Positions 35,701 to 47,885 of a stretch of DNA of 64,000 nucleotides are shown here, in pieces. Source of the DNA: Phlegmacium glaucopus (Eukaryota > Basidiomycota > Agaricomycetes > Agaricales > Cortinariaceae). The position numbers and the translations under genes were made by a program. The DNA is taken from NCBI GenBank assembly GCA_015039465.1, contig MU130378.1:1368570-1432569 (forward strand), written 5' to 3'. The notes under the pieces were generated by a model. The model ran no database searches and had not been told where the DNA came from. It saw only the letters and a list, made by a program, of their open reading frames with translations. Numbering within the stretch: position 1 is the first letter of the stretch; every line of letters begins with the position of its first letter.

Positions 35701-37125
35701 ACGTGCATGACACTTCTTATCAGTCACTTCGATATCCTAGGAGCTAGGTCAATCTCGGAGGCTCGAAAAGAAAAGGAGAAGCAGGAGGAGTTACTCAAAC
35801 TACAAATATCTGATGCATGTGTTGTCGAGGACGATTTTCCAATATTCAGTCCCGATAGGAAGGAGGACGTGTTTCCCGATTCAAACTCTCGTGTGTTTTG
35901 GGACAAGGTCTCCCGAGCGCTCCGAGAAATTGAGGAGGCGCGAGCCGTCACCGGTCTGCAACATCGAATGTTAGGGAAGGTGCTCAACGACGAGATCCCA
36001 GAAGATAGATCCCTGTCGTTCCTAGCATCCTCGAGTTCCAATATCTCTATTCGATGGCAACAAGGCAAATTTATCGGGGCAGGCGCTTTTGGATCCGTTT
36101 ATTTGGCTTTGAATTTAGACTCTGGATCACTCATGGCCGTCAAGGAAATTAAATTCCAGGAGATTTCCGGACTGCCCAACCTATATACGCAAATCAAAGA
36201 AGAACTTAGTGTTATGGAGATGTTGCACCATCCAAACGTAGTGGAATACTATGGCATCGAGGTGCACCGAGATAAAGTGTACATATTCGAGGAATATTGT
36301 CAAGGAGGCAGTTTAGCGGCGCTGCTAGAACACGGCCGAATTGAAGACGAAGGTATCATACAAGTTTACACCATGCAGATGTTAGAGGGATTGACATACC
36401 TGCACACCCGGGATATTGTTCACAGAGACATTAAACCCGACAGTGAGTTTCGCCTATTGTCCTAGAAATCGGTCGCAATGTTCACAAAACTTGTTAGATG
36501 TTCTACTTGATCATCTAGGCGTCATTAAATTGGTAGACTTTGGTGCTGCCAAAATTTTGGCCAAGAATCAGCGTTCAGTACAACGCTCCCGTCGAGCAGC
36601 TGAAATGACCAATATGAACGGCATGGCTGTTATGAGTAATGGGTTAACGGGTACTCCAATGTATATGTCCCCAGAAGTCATAAAGAACGACAAGCGTGGA
36701 CGACTTGGAGCTATGGATATATGGTCTCTCGGTTGCGTGGTTCTGGAATTTGCAACAGGTAAAAAGCCCTGGAGCAACCTGGATAACGAGTGGTAAGTCG
36801 ATGGGTACTACATTTCTCCTCTTTATTAACGTTCACTAGGGCCATCATGTTTCATATTGGTGTCGCAACGCAGCACCCACCCCTGCCTGAACCTGGTCAA
36901 CTCAGTGAACTAGGAATCAATTTCATCAAGCAGTGTTTGACTATTGATCCAGCAAGACGACCGTCTGCAAAAGAGCTGATGAATCACCCATGGATGCTGG
37001 ACTTCCGAGACACTTTATTGAGGTACGAAGCTGCTGAACTAAGGGTGGAACCCTCGAGCCCGCCACTAGAAGACAATGACGAAAATACATCCATCGTGTG
37101 TGAAGCGGCCACCATCCAAGAGTAG
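32724..37125 (+). CDS. SSK2: MAP kinase kinase kinase of the SSK2/SSK22/Wis4 type (HOG pathway)
   Basis: Five exons, 32724-34399, 34453-34728, 34782-36442, 36498-36792 and 36840-37125, join to 1397 residues, close to fission yeast Wis4. The long N-terminal region has an acidic patch (LINDDEEEDEAPWDVASSQ) and the conserved SSK2-type regulatory domain (AEQLCSLTNKLMVRVTNYFD, LLVSSDHFLVYTRSLEEDGI). The kinase domain (about 1073-1350) shows GAGAFGSVYLA, MAVKEIK, HRDIKPDNVLLD, DFGAAKIL, GTPMYMSPEVI and DIWSLGCVVLEFATGKKPW. A 30-residue insert rich in Asn/Met follows DFG, as in family members. This kinase passes osmotic and oxidative stress from the two-component phosphorelay (Ssk1-type regulator) to Pbs2 and Hog1. 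Start 32724 is the first in-frame ATG; ATG 32683 is out of frame. Confidence 0.93.
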
Positions 37126-37234
37126 GTCGCTGAATAAACTAGGACGCATCCTATAACAGAACTTCCAGAGGAGAGCCCAATCCATGGAAAACAACGTAGA
37201 CAATAAACAATATATAAGATGAAAGTAAAATTGA

Positions 37235-39471
37235 TCATTCAATGACCCAACGTTTGGTTTGTGAAGTATGCGAGGTCTGGCTACCATTGCGAGAATGACT
37301 GCTATTATCTTGGCAGCTGGAATAAGAAGTATCCAGACTTCTGGTGCTCCCAAAGCTCACGTTGCGCTGCAGTGCCGCTTCGGGGAAAGTCACCCAATGC
37401 TCAGGAGATGTAGCAATACCTTGAGGTCCATAGGGAGAAAATTGCTGCGGGTATGTAGGTTTAGCGTCACCAACGTAAGTAGGAACAGGCTGTCCAAATG
37501 GCGGGAATGCAGCCTTTTCGATATCAGCGTTGTCCGTGGAGTAGTTGGAATCTCCGTCCAATCCTTGTTGGGCATTGACTATTTTGACTTTGAGTTCTTT
37601 TCAAAGAGTGATATAACTTAGACACCTACGATAACGAGCAAGTCCTTTGCCGAAATTGAGCCGGCAGACAACACCCAGAATTGCAGAGAGTAACGTCAAA
37701 ACAACAGAAGCGGTGGCCATGATGGCGAAGAATGACCAGGTGGTGAATGTCCAGCGGAATGTCGTCGACAGGAACATGACACCCCATCCGCCGAGATAAA
37801 GGATTGATAGCATCAAAAATATCATCATGGGAATTCGGAGTTCACGGCGAACTGCAAACCAGCCCTGTAAATACTTAACATAAATGATGAAGATAAAGGA
37901 TACAGTAAAAAAATTCACCGTCATCAACCAAGGTATCAACAACTATCAGGAGAAGATTATTTAAGGGTCCAGGACAATAAAATGTTAAAACTCACCGCCA
38001 AAGTAATGAAAGATGAGATCTTGTACAGTGTCTGGAACTTGGCAAGATCGCCGATGATGCTGTTCATTAACTGATCGATCCAAAGGGAGACAGTGACCGC
38101 CATGAAGAATAAAGACAGTTGAATGGTTATCGACAGAGTGAGGACCAGCTTATAGATCCGACTGATCGTCAGAGAAGCACCGATGCGCTTGAACGTTTGC
38201 CATCCGAACAACTAAAATTAAAAAGGTTCAGAAAACCCATGTAAGAAGCCCACTGTAAAGATCACTTACTTTGATAAGTTTACATGTCAAAAAGCAGGAT
38301 ACGAACAACCCAATGACGTTCAGCGTAAGACTGGGGATCTCAGCTTGGTTTCGAGCTTGCCAATATTCAGGTAGCAATGAGGCGCCTTTGCACGCCCCAT
38401 TGGTGATAACCCGGTCGAAGTCTGAATGAAAATTAGTCGTACGAGCAACCTGGAAAGCTGCCCAAGCAGTCGCCGCCAGATGCGTTACTAAAGAAGCAAT
38501 GATGTGCGGGATGGATTCGTTCAAAAGTGCGACGATGGACATCCCCAACACCCAGAACTGGAATGCTACGAACACTAGATCCTCTCGCTTGGTGTTCGCA
38601 AGGCTACGAGTAACTCGATTATAAATATCCCATATCATAAATACATAGAGGAGAACGCACACGGAAACAGGCCAGTTGAGAGACCACAAGCAACTGTTAT
38701 CTAGAGTGACTGAATCATTGCCCTTGATCCCGATAAGAGTGACTGAAATTTGGCCCGGTGTTAGATCAGGGATAATTTGGATATCCCGCGAATGGAGCTA
38801 CCGGTCCAGATCAGATTTAGTGCACCATATTGAGTAGAAGAGAAACGCACATCGTTATGAGAATTACCACCTGATTTCCCATTATTCAAAGGAGTATCAA
38901 AGCTGTCGTTGATAACATTGGTGGGTTGGGCTAGTCCGGATGGAGTTACTGTCCGCGAACCACTGACAGTGGCAGATGTGGTCGCAGACGTAGTTGCTGC
39001 TGTAAAGGTAGCAGATAACGACGTCGAGACACTGAGTGTCGCGAAGGTTGGGGTCGCCGTGCTACTGCTTTTTGTATCGTCCGGAGAATAACCCCCGCTG
39101 CTGCTGTTCAGTGCAGTCTGATCACCATCCCAAACGATGACACAAGAAGGAATATCAACATCTAAATTGGAAGGAACCCAGCTGCACATGCGCAGAGTAG
39201 AGCCACCAAGGAAAGGTAGACTGTGGTTTGTTGTTTGGGCTTCTGTGACAATGCGAGTCAAGAATCGAGCGGCTTCAGCATTGATCGTAAAGGCTTTGAT
39301 CTGAAAAGAGAGCTGGATGATGAAGTGCGCAAGAGAAAATAGAAAGTAACAAAGTGTAAGTCGAGAGAATGAGATTCTTTTCCACTGTGGATAAGTCAGC
39401 AGTGGCAGCTTTGCTTGAATTTTGGTGACAGTACAAACCAGTAGTTGTAAGGGAGCCGAAAGATAGACCAT
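37235..39471 (-). CDS. Multispanning membrane protein of unknown function, fungal-conserved
   Basis: Exons ending at 37235 join to a protein of roughly 600 residues. The N-terminal part has a membrane segment near YFLFSLAHFIIQLSFQI and then a luminal-looking domain with Cys residues and a Ser/Thr-rich stretch of about 70 residues (STATPTFATLSVSTSLSATF), likely O-glycosylated. Six to seven more hydrophobic segments follow: SVCVLLYVFMIWDIY, VFVAFQFWVLGMSIVALL, LNVIGLFVSCFLTC, ISRIYKLVLTLSITIQLSLF, IFLMLSILYLGGWGVMFLST and TASVVLTLLSAILGVVC. A cytosolic, Ser/Gln-rich tail ends QTKRWVIE. LFGWQTFKRIGASLTISRIY looks strongly conserved. I believe this is an uncharacterised fungal family; I cannot name a function. 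It is convergent with SSK2 (109 nt). Confidence 0.8.
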
Positions 39472-39709
39472 GTTCCCTACCGAGCGGTGAATAAAGACAA
39501 CACCATGGAGACTTTGACCCCACCTGCTGGACAAGAACTCGACAAAAAATTAAAAAAGAAAGAATGTAGTCACAGTGCACCTGGCTTCGGTCCAGCCGTT
39601 TGGAAGATGGAAGTTGAAAGGAAAACAGCAAGGACGATCTATTTTATTCCCACAAACTAATCATCAAATTTCAGATCATTATCATTTGGCAGGTTGTCAC
39701 GGTTACTAA

Positions 39710-42700
39710 TTAGACTTGGTACCAGTGTTTGTCCGTATCAAACCAATAAACCCAGCGCTCTTCCTCCTCACAGAATGGTGCACTGCCATGTGAAGAATGT
39801 CCCATCCGAAATTTCAAATACCCTTCCGCTTGCAGGAACCATAGGATTTCCATAACTTCTTGCCGGTCGTACACAGACCGAAGCCGCCATCTAATTTCCG
39901 CCTAAGAAAAAATGTTTCATCAGAGGAAATATATGTGTTAACTAATATTTTACCTGGCTTATACCAGGCCGAAATATCACTGCGCCCATGACCGCTCGTA
40001 AAGCAGCCTGCCAGAAACTAGGAACCCTATTCCCTCTGATATCTAGCCAACGCCGTGGAAATAGATTAGTCATGGGATCTTTGGTGACAATGACACTCCA
40101 TTTTGCAATAAAATGTGCAGAAACCAAGACAAGAGACTCATAGCCTGTCCAATATACTTGAGGTATGCTAGCTTCAACCATTTGATTCGCGATCAAGAGT
40201 TTTTGTAGCCGAGAAGATGCCCTGGAAGCCTGTATATACATAAGCCAACGTCTAATGTTAGAATTTCCGAAACTAAACGAACCACCACTTTTGATTTTCT
40301 GACACCTGCGGCCCCTGCCTGACGAACAGTATCGATCACCCACTGAGCATCATCTCTTTCTTCAGGACTCAGGTGCTCACTGAAGCCTGACCACGCTTCG
40401 TTTAAGCAAGCCGCGCAGTCCACCAGTCCATGAAAAACCATTCTTCGGCAACATGCCGGGTTTCTATCAACAGTGACTCCATGACCATCTCCTAAGTCAG
40501 TGGCTGGCGAAGTAGATTTATCGGGAGAGATAAAAAAGGTAGTAGGCAGTGGTGCCGGAAAGTCATCAGCAATGACTTCCTGAATCTCGGAAACACGATG
40601 GTAGCAGACAGCGATCGTTGTTTCAATTTGATCGTCATCTGCCCAGCGAGCTTACAACGTTATTTTAAAAATCCATTTGCAAAAAAAACCCACCTGCTTT
40701 CTTGCTATTCCAGTCGAGTGCAGCGCGGGCAGCTCTTGGAAGTGATGTATCAACCTTGAACTCCACCTTGGAATGAATTAAAAAAGTCAGCACCTGGAGT
40801 AAAAACTATTCCAGATGTTCGTCTAACCTTGTTTTCCGATACTAATTGAAGCAAGGTGGCACAATCTCCATCGGTCGCTGTCAATGGCCATTCATGCCAA
40901 GTGGCATCACTATACTCTATCACGTCCAATAACGACGAAGCATCTTGAAAAGTATCAGGAGAAATGGTGCCTCCAATAGCGTTTTGATTTCTACAATTAA
41001 TCATCAAGCGCCCAAATAGCATTCTTAGGTGCAACAAAACATACATCTCAGAGATTTTAAGTTGTCTGCCTGGTGCTTGTTTTGTGGGATCTCGTTGTGA
41101 TTTAGACAAGACGCCTCGTGAAAGAAGATTCCTAGTAGCAGTGTTGATCATATCATCTCCTTTGCTTCTTAACAGCCGTGATGCCTGTCCCGAGTCATAA
41201 ATCTCAGAGGGCGTGCCCATTGTCATCTAATTCAAGATCCATAAGTTAATGAATTTATTGGTAGATGGTAAGAACAAAACCTTGAGCGCAGCTTCAGCCA
41301 TTAAGATTTTGTCATTTTCACTGGTGGTACTGCAAGGTAACTGTTCTGGACATCTTGACAATGGCATTTGTTTCAATTTCTTTTCACGGCCTTCTTCAAC
41401 GAGTGCATTCCACATGAAGTCCCAGTCTAGTGCCGTTCTCTCTGCGTCCAAAACGTCAAAACTGTCCTGAAGTTGTTCAATGTCTGCTGGGATAGAAACA
41501 GTAGTCGTTTCTGTGGCCTTTGCAAAGCCAACCCGTCTAGGAAACGATGAGTGCTTTTCAGGACATAGATAGGAAAGAAAGCTCACAATGCATTTTTGTC
41601 GACGTTGGCCCGAAGAAACTCAAGGTGGGTTATCAAGTCAAAACTTGAAGGGCTTCGATCATCGTCATCAGGCAGAAGTGATGTGCCTTTATGTTTTATC
41701 CACAAGTCATACCAGTTGTCTTCAAGGCGACGTAAGTACGCCTCGTTACCAGGCGTTTCTCTGATCGTTGATAATCGTTGGCGAACAGTATTGCGGGGAA
41801 CCGCAGGGAACACCTGTTCGAAGGCCGCCCAATCAAGCCTGGGTAGTCCGCGACAGCGAGCACGAATGATGGCTGATGCATCCTTAGCAAGTTCGTCGAA
41901 GTCTGGGTTCCATTGAAATCTATGTCGACGAAGAGGTTTTCTTGGTTCCCCTAAGTCTTCATCATTTTGAGATATACAAAATGGACTAGTAAAATGGATG
42001 ATCATACCTGCATTGGATTTGTCCCTCTTGCGCTTTCGCTTAGGTTTCTCTTGAATCGAAGGGCCTTGAGCGTCAATTAAAGTTTGAATCAAATTTTCAG
42101 GCGGAGCGACCGATGTTGACTGTGTGCCAACAGGCGCACTAGGAAGTTGGGCAATATCGAGAGCGGTGCGTTTAGCCAACTTCGGCGTCTTTGTGCTAGC
42201 TAAGTCAGCCTCTCGAAGAGCAGCCTGGATTTCTTTCTCCCACTTAACATCTTTGATCGAGCCGGCATGAAGGAAACTGTTTCGGATGCGCTGAATGCGG
42301 ACAGCAGCCCCATTTGTCAACGGGTCTGGGTGGTTCTTTTGGAGCAATGTTTGCCATTCCTGTTCTCGGTGCTTTCGTGCCTCCTCAGCTTTCTTGGCAA
42401 GCAACGCCTTGGTTTCTTGATTGCACCTGCGCCCTTCGAATGTCTGTTGAGATTTGGATTTTCGATGTACTTTCGAGAAATTGTCCTTGGTAGTTGATAG
42501 GTAAGTTTCTACTGCTTCTCGGGGTGCGCTCGTAACCCAGCATAGTTTTTGTATCTGATCGTGCTTAGCTTGATCATCGGGGGCGTGGAGGGGCGTGGTT
42601 GTAGCAGATACCTCGACAAACTGCTTCAGGTACTGCGTCTGATGCCAGGTGAAAAAATAATTGGCCTTCCAAGAAACTGCCCGGCGCAAAGATCGTGCAA

Positions 42701-45700
42701 TACTAATATTTGCCATTGGAGCAGGTGTCTGGTGAAGAGGTTGAGAGTTGACATCGCTCGGCGAATTCGTACAGGCTTCGTGAAGATCCTTCCAATAGGT
42801 GAGCCCGTCTTCATATGTTGTGATGGTGACATACTTCCAGAAAGGGGGATGTATGTCGGAGGCAGCCCAGATATGAATAGGAGCTGATTCTGGGAAGTAC
42901 CAATAAATTGGAGCAATTACCGGTCCTACAGTTGAATGTTCGTCTTGAGTGAGCTGGTCAAAGGTAGTTGGATATTCTCCATTGAGTGAACAAGTGATGA
43001 AAGGCGTATGCGAATCGGAGGGTTGCAAGGGCGTCACAACGTTCAATGAACGTAAGACATCCAATAAATCGAGGAATCGTGAGCGACTGCGAGATCGCCC
43101 TACCTGGAGAAGAGAGTGTAGTGTGGATGGAAGATCTCGAATCAATGTGTTACGACCTTGTTCCGTACCCAGGAACTTCGTCAATTCTTCGTCATGAGAA
43201 AGTGACGACACGACTGAACAATAAAGTCCTAGGGTGATATCATGGCAGAAGAAGCTGAGGTCGACGATTCGCTTCTCAACTGAGACGACATGTGGGAAAT
43301 AATTTCCAGTCTCAAACATCTTCAAAGTGGCGAGGTGAAGTTCGCGGCAACGTAGGGCTTTCCCTACAATGAAGCCATATAACTGGCCCACTGTCGTACG
43401 CTCCGCGAGAAAGACGTCACGAATGGTGGCATCGTCGTAAGCAAAAAGTTGATTTGCTCTGCTTATGTTTTTACTCCATCTCTCCTTCCTGTTATCAGCA
43501 GGGCGTTCCATCTGCAGAAGTTGAAGGGGAAGCGATGACCTTACAATAGGAGTGGGATCTGTTGCCCCATATTCAACTGGTTCACTGATCTTGACAAACG
43601 AGCCAATGTGTGGTACAACAGGCTGGGACCCACGGGCAAGATCGACTAAAAAGGAGTCGAGTTTGTTTTGCTCGATGTCTGGAAGATAGACGATGCATGC
43701 TGGCCGATTGACTCCAATGTGTGACATGATTGAAGTCTTGAGTTGTTTAAGTCGACCTTTCCTCTCCAAGCTATTTAAACTGGCAACTGCGGTGCGTTTG
43801 TCGATCCTTGTTCCAACAGGGGCACTCGTCGGTTCGCCAGACTGCGTCAATGATTTGAGCAGTCTCATGTGATCTTCAAAGAACTCCTTTGTTTGAATAT
43901 TCACAATACCGCCTGAGGACTCTACCAAACGGAGTAGTTCGTTTTCTCTGCGCAGGTGGGATACGTTGACCCTACTTCCCAGAGACAGTGGTTGCACTGG
44001 GTCAACAGACGGTTCATCACGTTCATCATCTCGCATATTGGTCGAAATTTGCGTAACCGTGGGTTTGTAACCCTCGACGGGTGTTTCAGGAGGCGCGGAG
44101 TCTTGAGGAAGAAGAAGCTGATGACCAGAAAGTTAGTTAGTAGAACAACGGGTGGCGCATGCGACTGACAGTGGTCGAGCCAGCTTGCAAACTGATGGTT
44201 GATCTAGCAGGGGATGCATTCTGGGCGCTTGTCTCAGTACACAGCGAAAGAGGTGACATGGGGTCGTCAACTCTTCGTTCTCTCGCAAATTGTTTTTCTT
44301 CTAATGCAGCCAACGGAGTTGGACTCCGATTTGCAATGATTAATCTATGCTGTTTCTCTGTCGATTTGGCAAATTCGGGGCGCATTGGATCTGGGGATTT
44401 GAAGAATGACATTGATGAATGCTCCATTGTGTCTTGACCCGAGCAGTTATCTCCTGTCGAGGCTCTAATATTCCCTGAACGGGGGTCGTCAATGTTGCTA
44501 TCGATGTCGCTTTGTGGTATTGAGGATGGCGCGGGTAAGTCCTGGGCCTCGGTTCGTAGGTTTAGATGACCACCTCTCTTTCTCAATCTTATGTCTGACT
44601 GGTTAGAGTCTTTGGCTTTGCGCGGCCTGCCTCGTTTCGCTCCTGAAAATAAGACGTTTCTAGTAAATAAAGAAGAGGGTAACTCACCAACAGCATTTAA
44701 ACCGGTAACATCGAGACGACGCTTTTTAGCCAAAGGTTCTTCTGGTCCAGAAGTCTCGGCCTTGTCGCCAGCAGGGGAGGAAGCTTTCCTCTTGCGTTTT
44801 GCAGAGGAACTGCCTTGGGTTCTGTCAAGCTCTTTCTCTTTTATAGAGGGAGGTTTTTGTGGCCGGCCGCGTTTAGGCCGAATATTAGAAACCGAAGGCT
44901 TTCCTTCTGAAGATTTTTTAAGTTCTGACCCTCGTGCAGGCTCACTAGCCTTGGCGGCGTCTTGACAACGAATGAGTTCTTCGTCGTTCTCGTAAAATAA
45001 GTCAGATCGAATTGAATAAAATCTGCCAACATTGACGAGGTCGATGTCGGTGAAACATGCGGAAGACTTATCCAGAGCTTCTTCTGAGACTAGTTTGTAA
45101 TAATTTGCAACGGTGTAGTATCTGTGGCGACGCTCTCGCCCACTCGTTTCCATCAATCCAGCGATACTTAAGTCGCTCAGATGAGAGGGAGGGTGAAATT
45201 TGTCAGCACGGGCTAAAAGTAGCTCGATAGTTCGTTTATCGAAATGACACAGAGAATGAGAAAGCTCCTATATGGAGGGAGTATTAATGCAAGAACTTAG
45301 AAATAAATAAGGAATTGATACATTAAGTGTCATACCGCGAGTGCCGCTGCCTTCCAGAAGGTCAATTATTTGCTTGTGAATAGTTATATTCATTTTGACA
45401 CCATGTTGCACTGTAATTGCCACAGAAATAGTCAGCTTATGGATGACACACACAATCATGAACAGCCCACCAGGGTCGCTATCTTCTATGTCATCTTCAA
45501 AATCAGATATCACCATAGCACTGTCTAACAGCGGAGAAGGGGCATCTTCCACTAGACGGAAGCATTTGACAACTGTGTTCGGGACTTTCTTTTTGTTGTT
45601 CGGCACTATAACCTTCTCAATAATGCGTTGCAGAATCATCTCACGGATCCGGCTCTGAAAGAATCGACGGTCTGTTTTCGTTGGATTTGAAAATCCCTGG

Positions 45701-46794
45701 AAGAAGTGATAAGATGACTAATTATTGAAAATAGTGAACATCGCACGAGGGTTATAAGCATGTTGTTGGAAGCATGAATATGATTCTTCGAGGCTTTCAA
45801 CAATCTAACGACACGGGCACTGATTAAAGGCAGGCTAGAAAGGTGACGGGCATCTATTGGCGTAAAAGTCAGGGGTTGGAAATCCTGAACGTCTTCGTCC
45901 TCTACAAGATCGGGTTCGCCCATTAATTTATTTAGTTGCAAAGCTTCGGCCTCGATTTCTTCGTCGCGAATGGCCTTCCAAGACAAATTACGGCTAAAGA
46001 AGTATTTGTGGATGCAAAAGTGAGTGCCAACACCACCACGTCGGACCTTCACACTATGGACGAAAGTCAGAAATGGTGTTAAGAATATATAGGAAACATA
46101 CACAAGATCCAGTTCAGTCAACTGCCTGACTAAATAAAAACAAGTTTTTTGATCATATCCAGACTGTCTCCCAAGCTCAACAACCGTTACGCCGGTATCT
46201 CTTCCTCGAGTGATAATCTGCAGAGCAGAGTATACCATTGGGCTCATTTTAGACGACTTGAAAACAAAAGTAAAAATATGATAATGCTTGGTTAATCATG
46301 ATGACTGACCTTTATGTGAGTACCAGTAATAGCCGAGAATATAGATTCCGGTTCCGCAGCAATCCTCAACCTTTCACCATAAGCCTGCCGTAGTAAGTCC
46401 AAAGGTGTGGTCTTCGGATCAGTGATAGGATCTAGTTTTGAAGGACTTGTTTCAATATGCTCTACACCTAGAACTTTTGCTTTGCGCTTAGCACTAGTTT
46501 GCGGGGCGATCCAAACTTCAGAAGTGAGACCGGGAGGGATGAGACCAATCAGTACCGTCGGCTGCTGGACCACCAACGACCAAACGAATGAACAGAATGC
46601 GTCGTCGGGTTTTTGGGTGTGTGTCGAGGTACCGGGTTGTGCGTAAAAGTCGAGTATAAAATCTCTCAAACGGGAGACATTGGAGCCTAAAGTATGGTCA
46701 GGAGTTCGTGCATAATGATAAAAACCGAGAAGAACCAACCAAAGTCTCCCTCAAATGCGAGTTCACGGAGGCAGTGGTGAAGAAGTTCATCCAT
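39710..46794 (-). CDS. TFC3: TFIIIC B-block-binding subunit (Tfc3/tau138 type)
   Basis: This is the largest gene in the window, roughly 1900 residues in many exons. It starts MDELLHHCLRELAFEGDFGS, the conserved Tfc3 opening, continues with KPDDAFCSFVWSLVVQQPTV, and has a winged-helix B-block-binding domain: MSPMVYSALQIITRGRDTGV, TVVELGRQSGYDQKTCFYLV, RQLTELDLVYV. The middle has two AT-hook-like motifs (KRGRPQKP near 44870, KRGRPRK near 44630) and another winged-helix region (ENELLRLVESSGGIVNIQTK). The acidic/basic stretch KPKRKRKRDKS lies at about 42020. The end ERWVYWFDTDKHWYQV is at 39710. TFIIIC binds the A and B boxes of tRNA genes and recruits TFIIIB and Pol III. I did not resolve every intron between 39.9 and 41.6 kb. 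Confidence 0.85.
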
Positions 46795-47885
46795 CCAAGA
46801 TTCCGTTTTGTATCATGTAAAAGACTGGGGGTCAAAGGAGAAAGGTCAAATATTACATAAGCCATATTCGGTGATAAGATAAGATGGCTGCTGAATCGTA
46901 CTAGGCGACGGATTTAATATCCGTCCGTCACAAAGACTACGCGCTATATAGATGTTCATACATTCTCGAGCTGATACCAGAGGACTTCCAATAAGACCCG
47001 GAGCGGGCTAGACTTTAGGAGAAATGTGGTTCACTGCCTTGGCAGCAGACCGTATTATTGTGGTCAAAGTTGGTAGGTGAAGGTAAGTCCTCAGGCCTCA
47101 GCCCGGGCCTGTGGTGTGATGGAATACAGCAATGGACCTAAAAGTCGCTGCAAAATAACGAGATTGAATCAACGTCTGGAAAATGGATGATGAAGCAATT
47201 CTGGAGAGCCAGGTGTTCCTCCAGAGGAGGGGGATGGTTCAACGTTCAGGTCGGATTCCGATTCTGGCCAACGCTGGCTCCAGAATCGGTGCCGGGATCG
47301 GACTCACTCATGTGTTCATCGGGCCAGAATCATAGCACTCCAGTCCCCTAATAGTAATAGTACTTCTCGACGCCTCTTTCCTGTTTGGGAAATCGTCAAC
47401 GGATAATTGACATACGCAGAGCGCTAGCCAGCGTTACAGGTTGATGAGAAGCCGGCCTTTAAAGCTGGGAGAAGCAGGTACCATGCCACGGCCCAACATT
47501 AGGGCCTAAACAGACGCGAGGGTTGTGTTGAATCGTTTTCTCACAATACGAGCATCCATAGTGCATTACGGAATGCGAATCGGAAGTTTATCCAGTAATC
47601 TTGGAAAGAAGCCTGAGGAAATATGCATTTGATCATTAACCGTTTCGAGCAAAGGCCCACTGGCACTTGAAGGGAGATAGCCTTTGTCGTAGGCTCGTAT
47701 GACAATACATCCCGTTTATTATTTGACTTGATGAGCAGACATGATCATGACAGTTCCGGGCAAGGGAAATTCAATCGCAAGACATCTAATTTAAAAAAAA
47801 AAAGCAGCAGAAGGTTGTAGTGTGACAAAAATGGCGCTCTCCAATCGGCGTCACGGCATCATTGTATACTTAGCTTTCTGCAACC
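46795..47885. promoter_or_regulatory. 1.1-kb divergent gap, TFC3 / RINT1, with one strong hairpin
   Basis: This gap holds no convincing ORF, tRNA (no paired A and B boxes) or repeat family. It has a perfect 10-bp hairpin at 47258-47289. It must contain the promoters of both flanking genes and is the longest gene-free stretch outside the repeat island. Confidence 0.5.
47258..47289. other. Perfect hairpin, 10-bp stem and 12-nt loop
   Basis: CCGATTCTGG at 47258-47267 pairs with CCAGAATCGG at 47280-47289 around a 12-nt loop. Similar words (ggatcggactc, gggccagaatca) follow within 50 nt, so the area may be locally duplicated. Confidence 0.65.

Noticed and set aside
37268..37621. Plus-strand frame opposite the membrane-protein tail
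   Set aside because: It is the antisense shadow of a well-supported minus-strand exon.
46795..47885. tRNA or 5S gene in the gap near the TFIIIC subunit
   Set aside because: No A box and GGTTCGANTCC-type B box at proper spacing, and no cloverleaf could be drawn.
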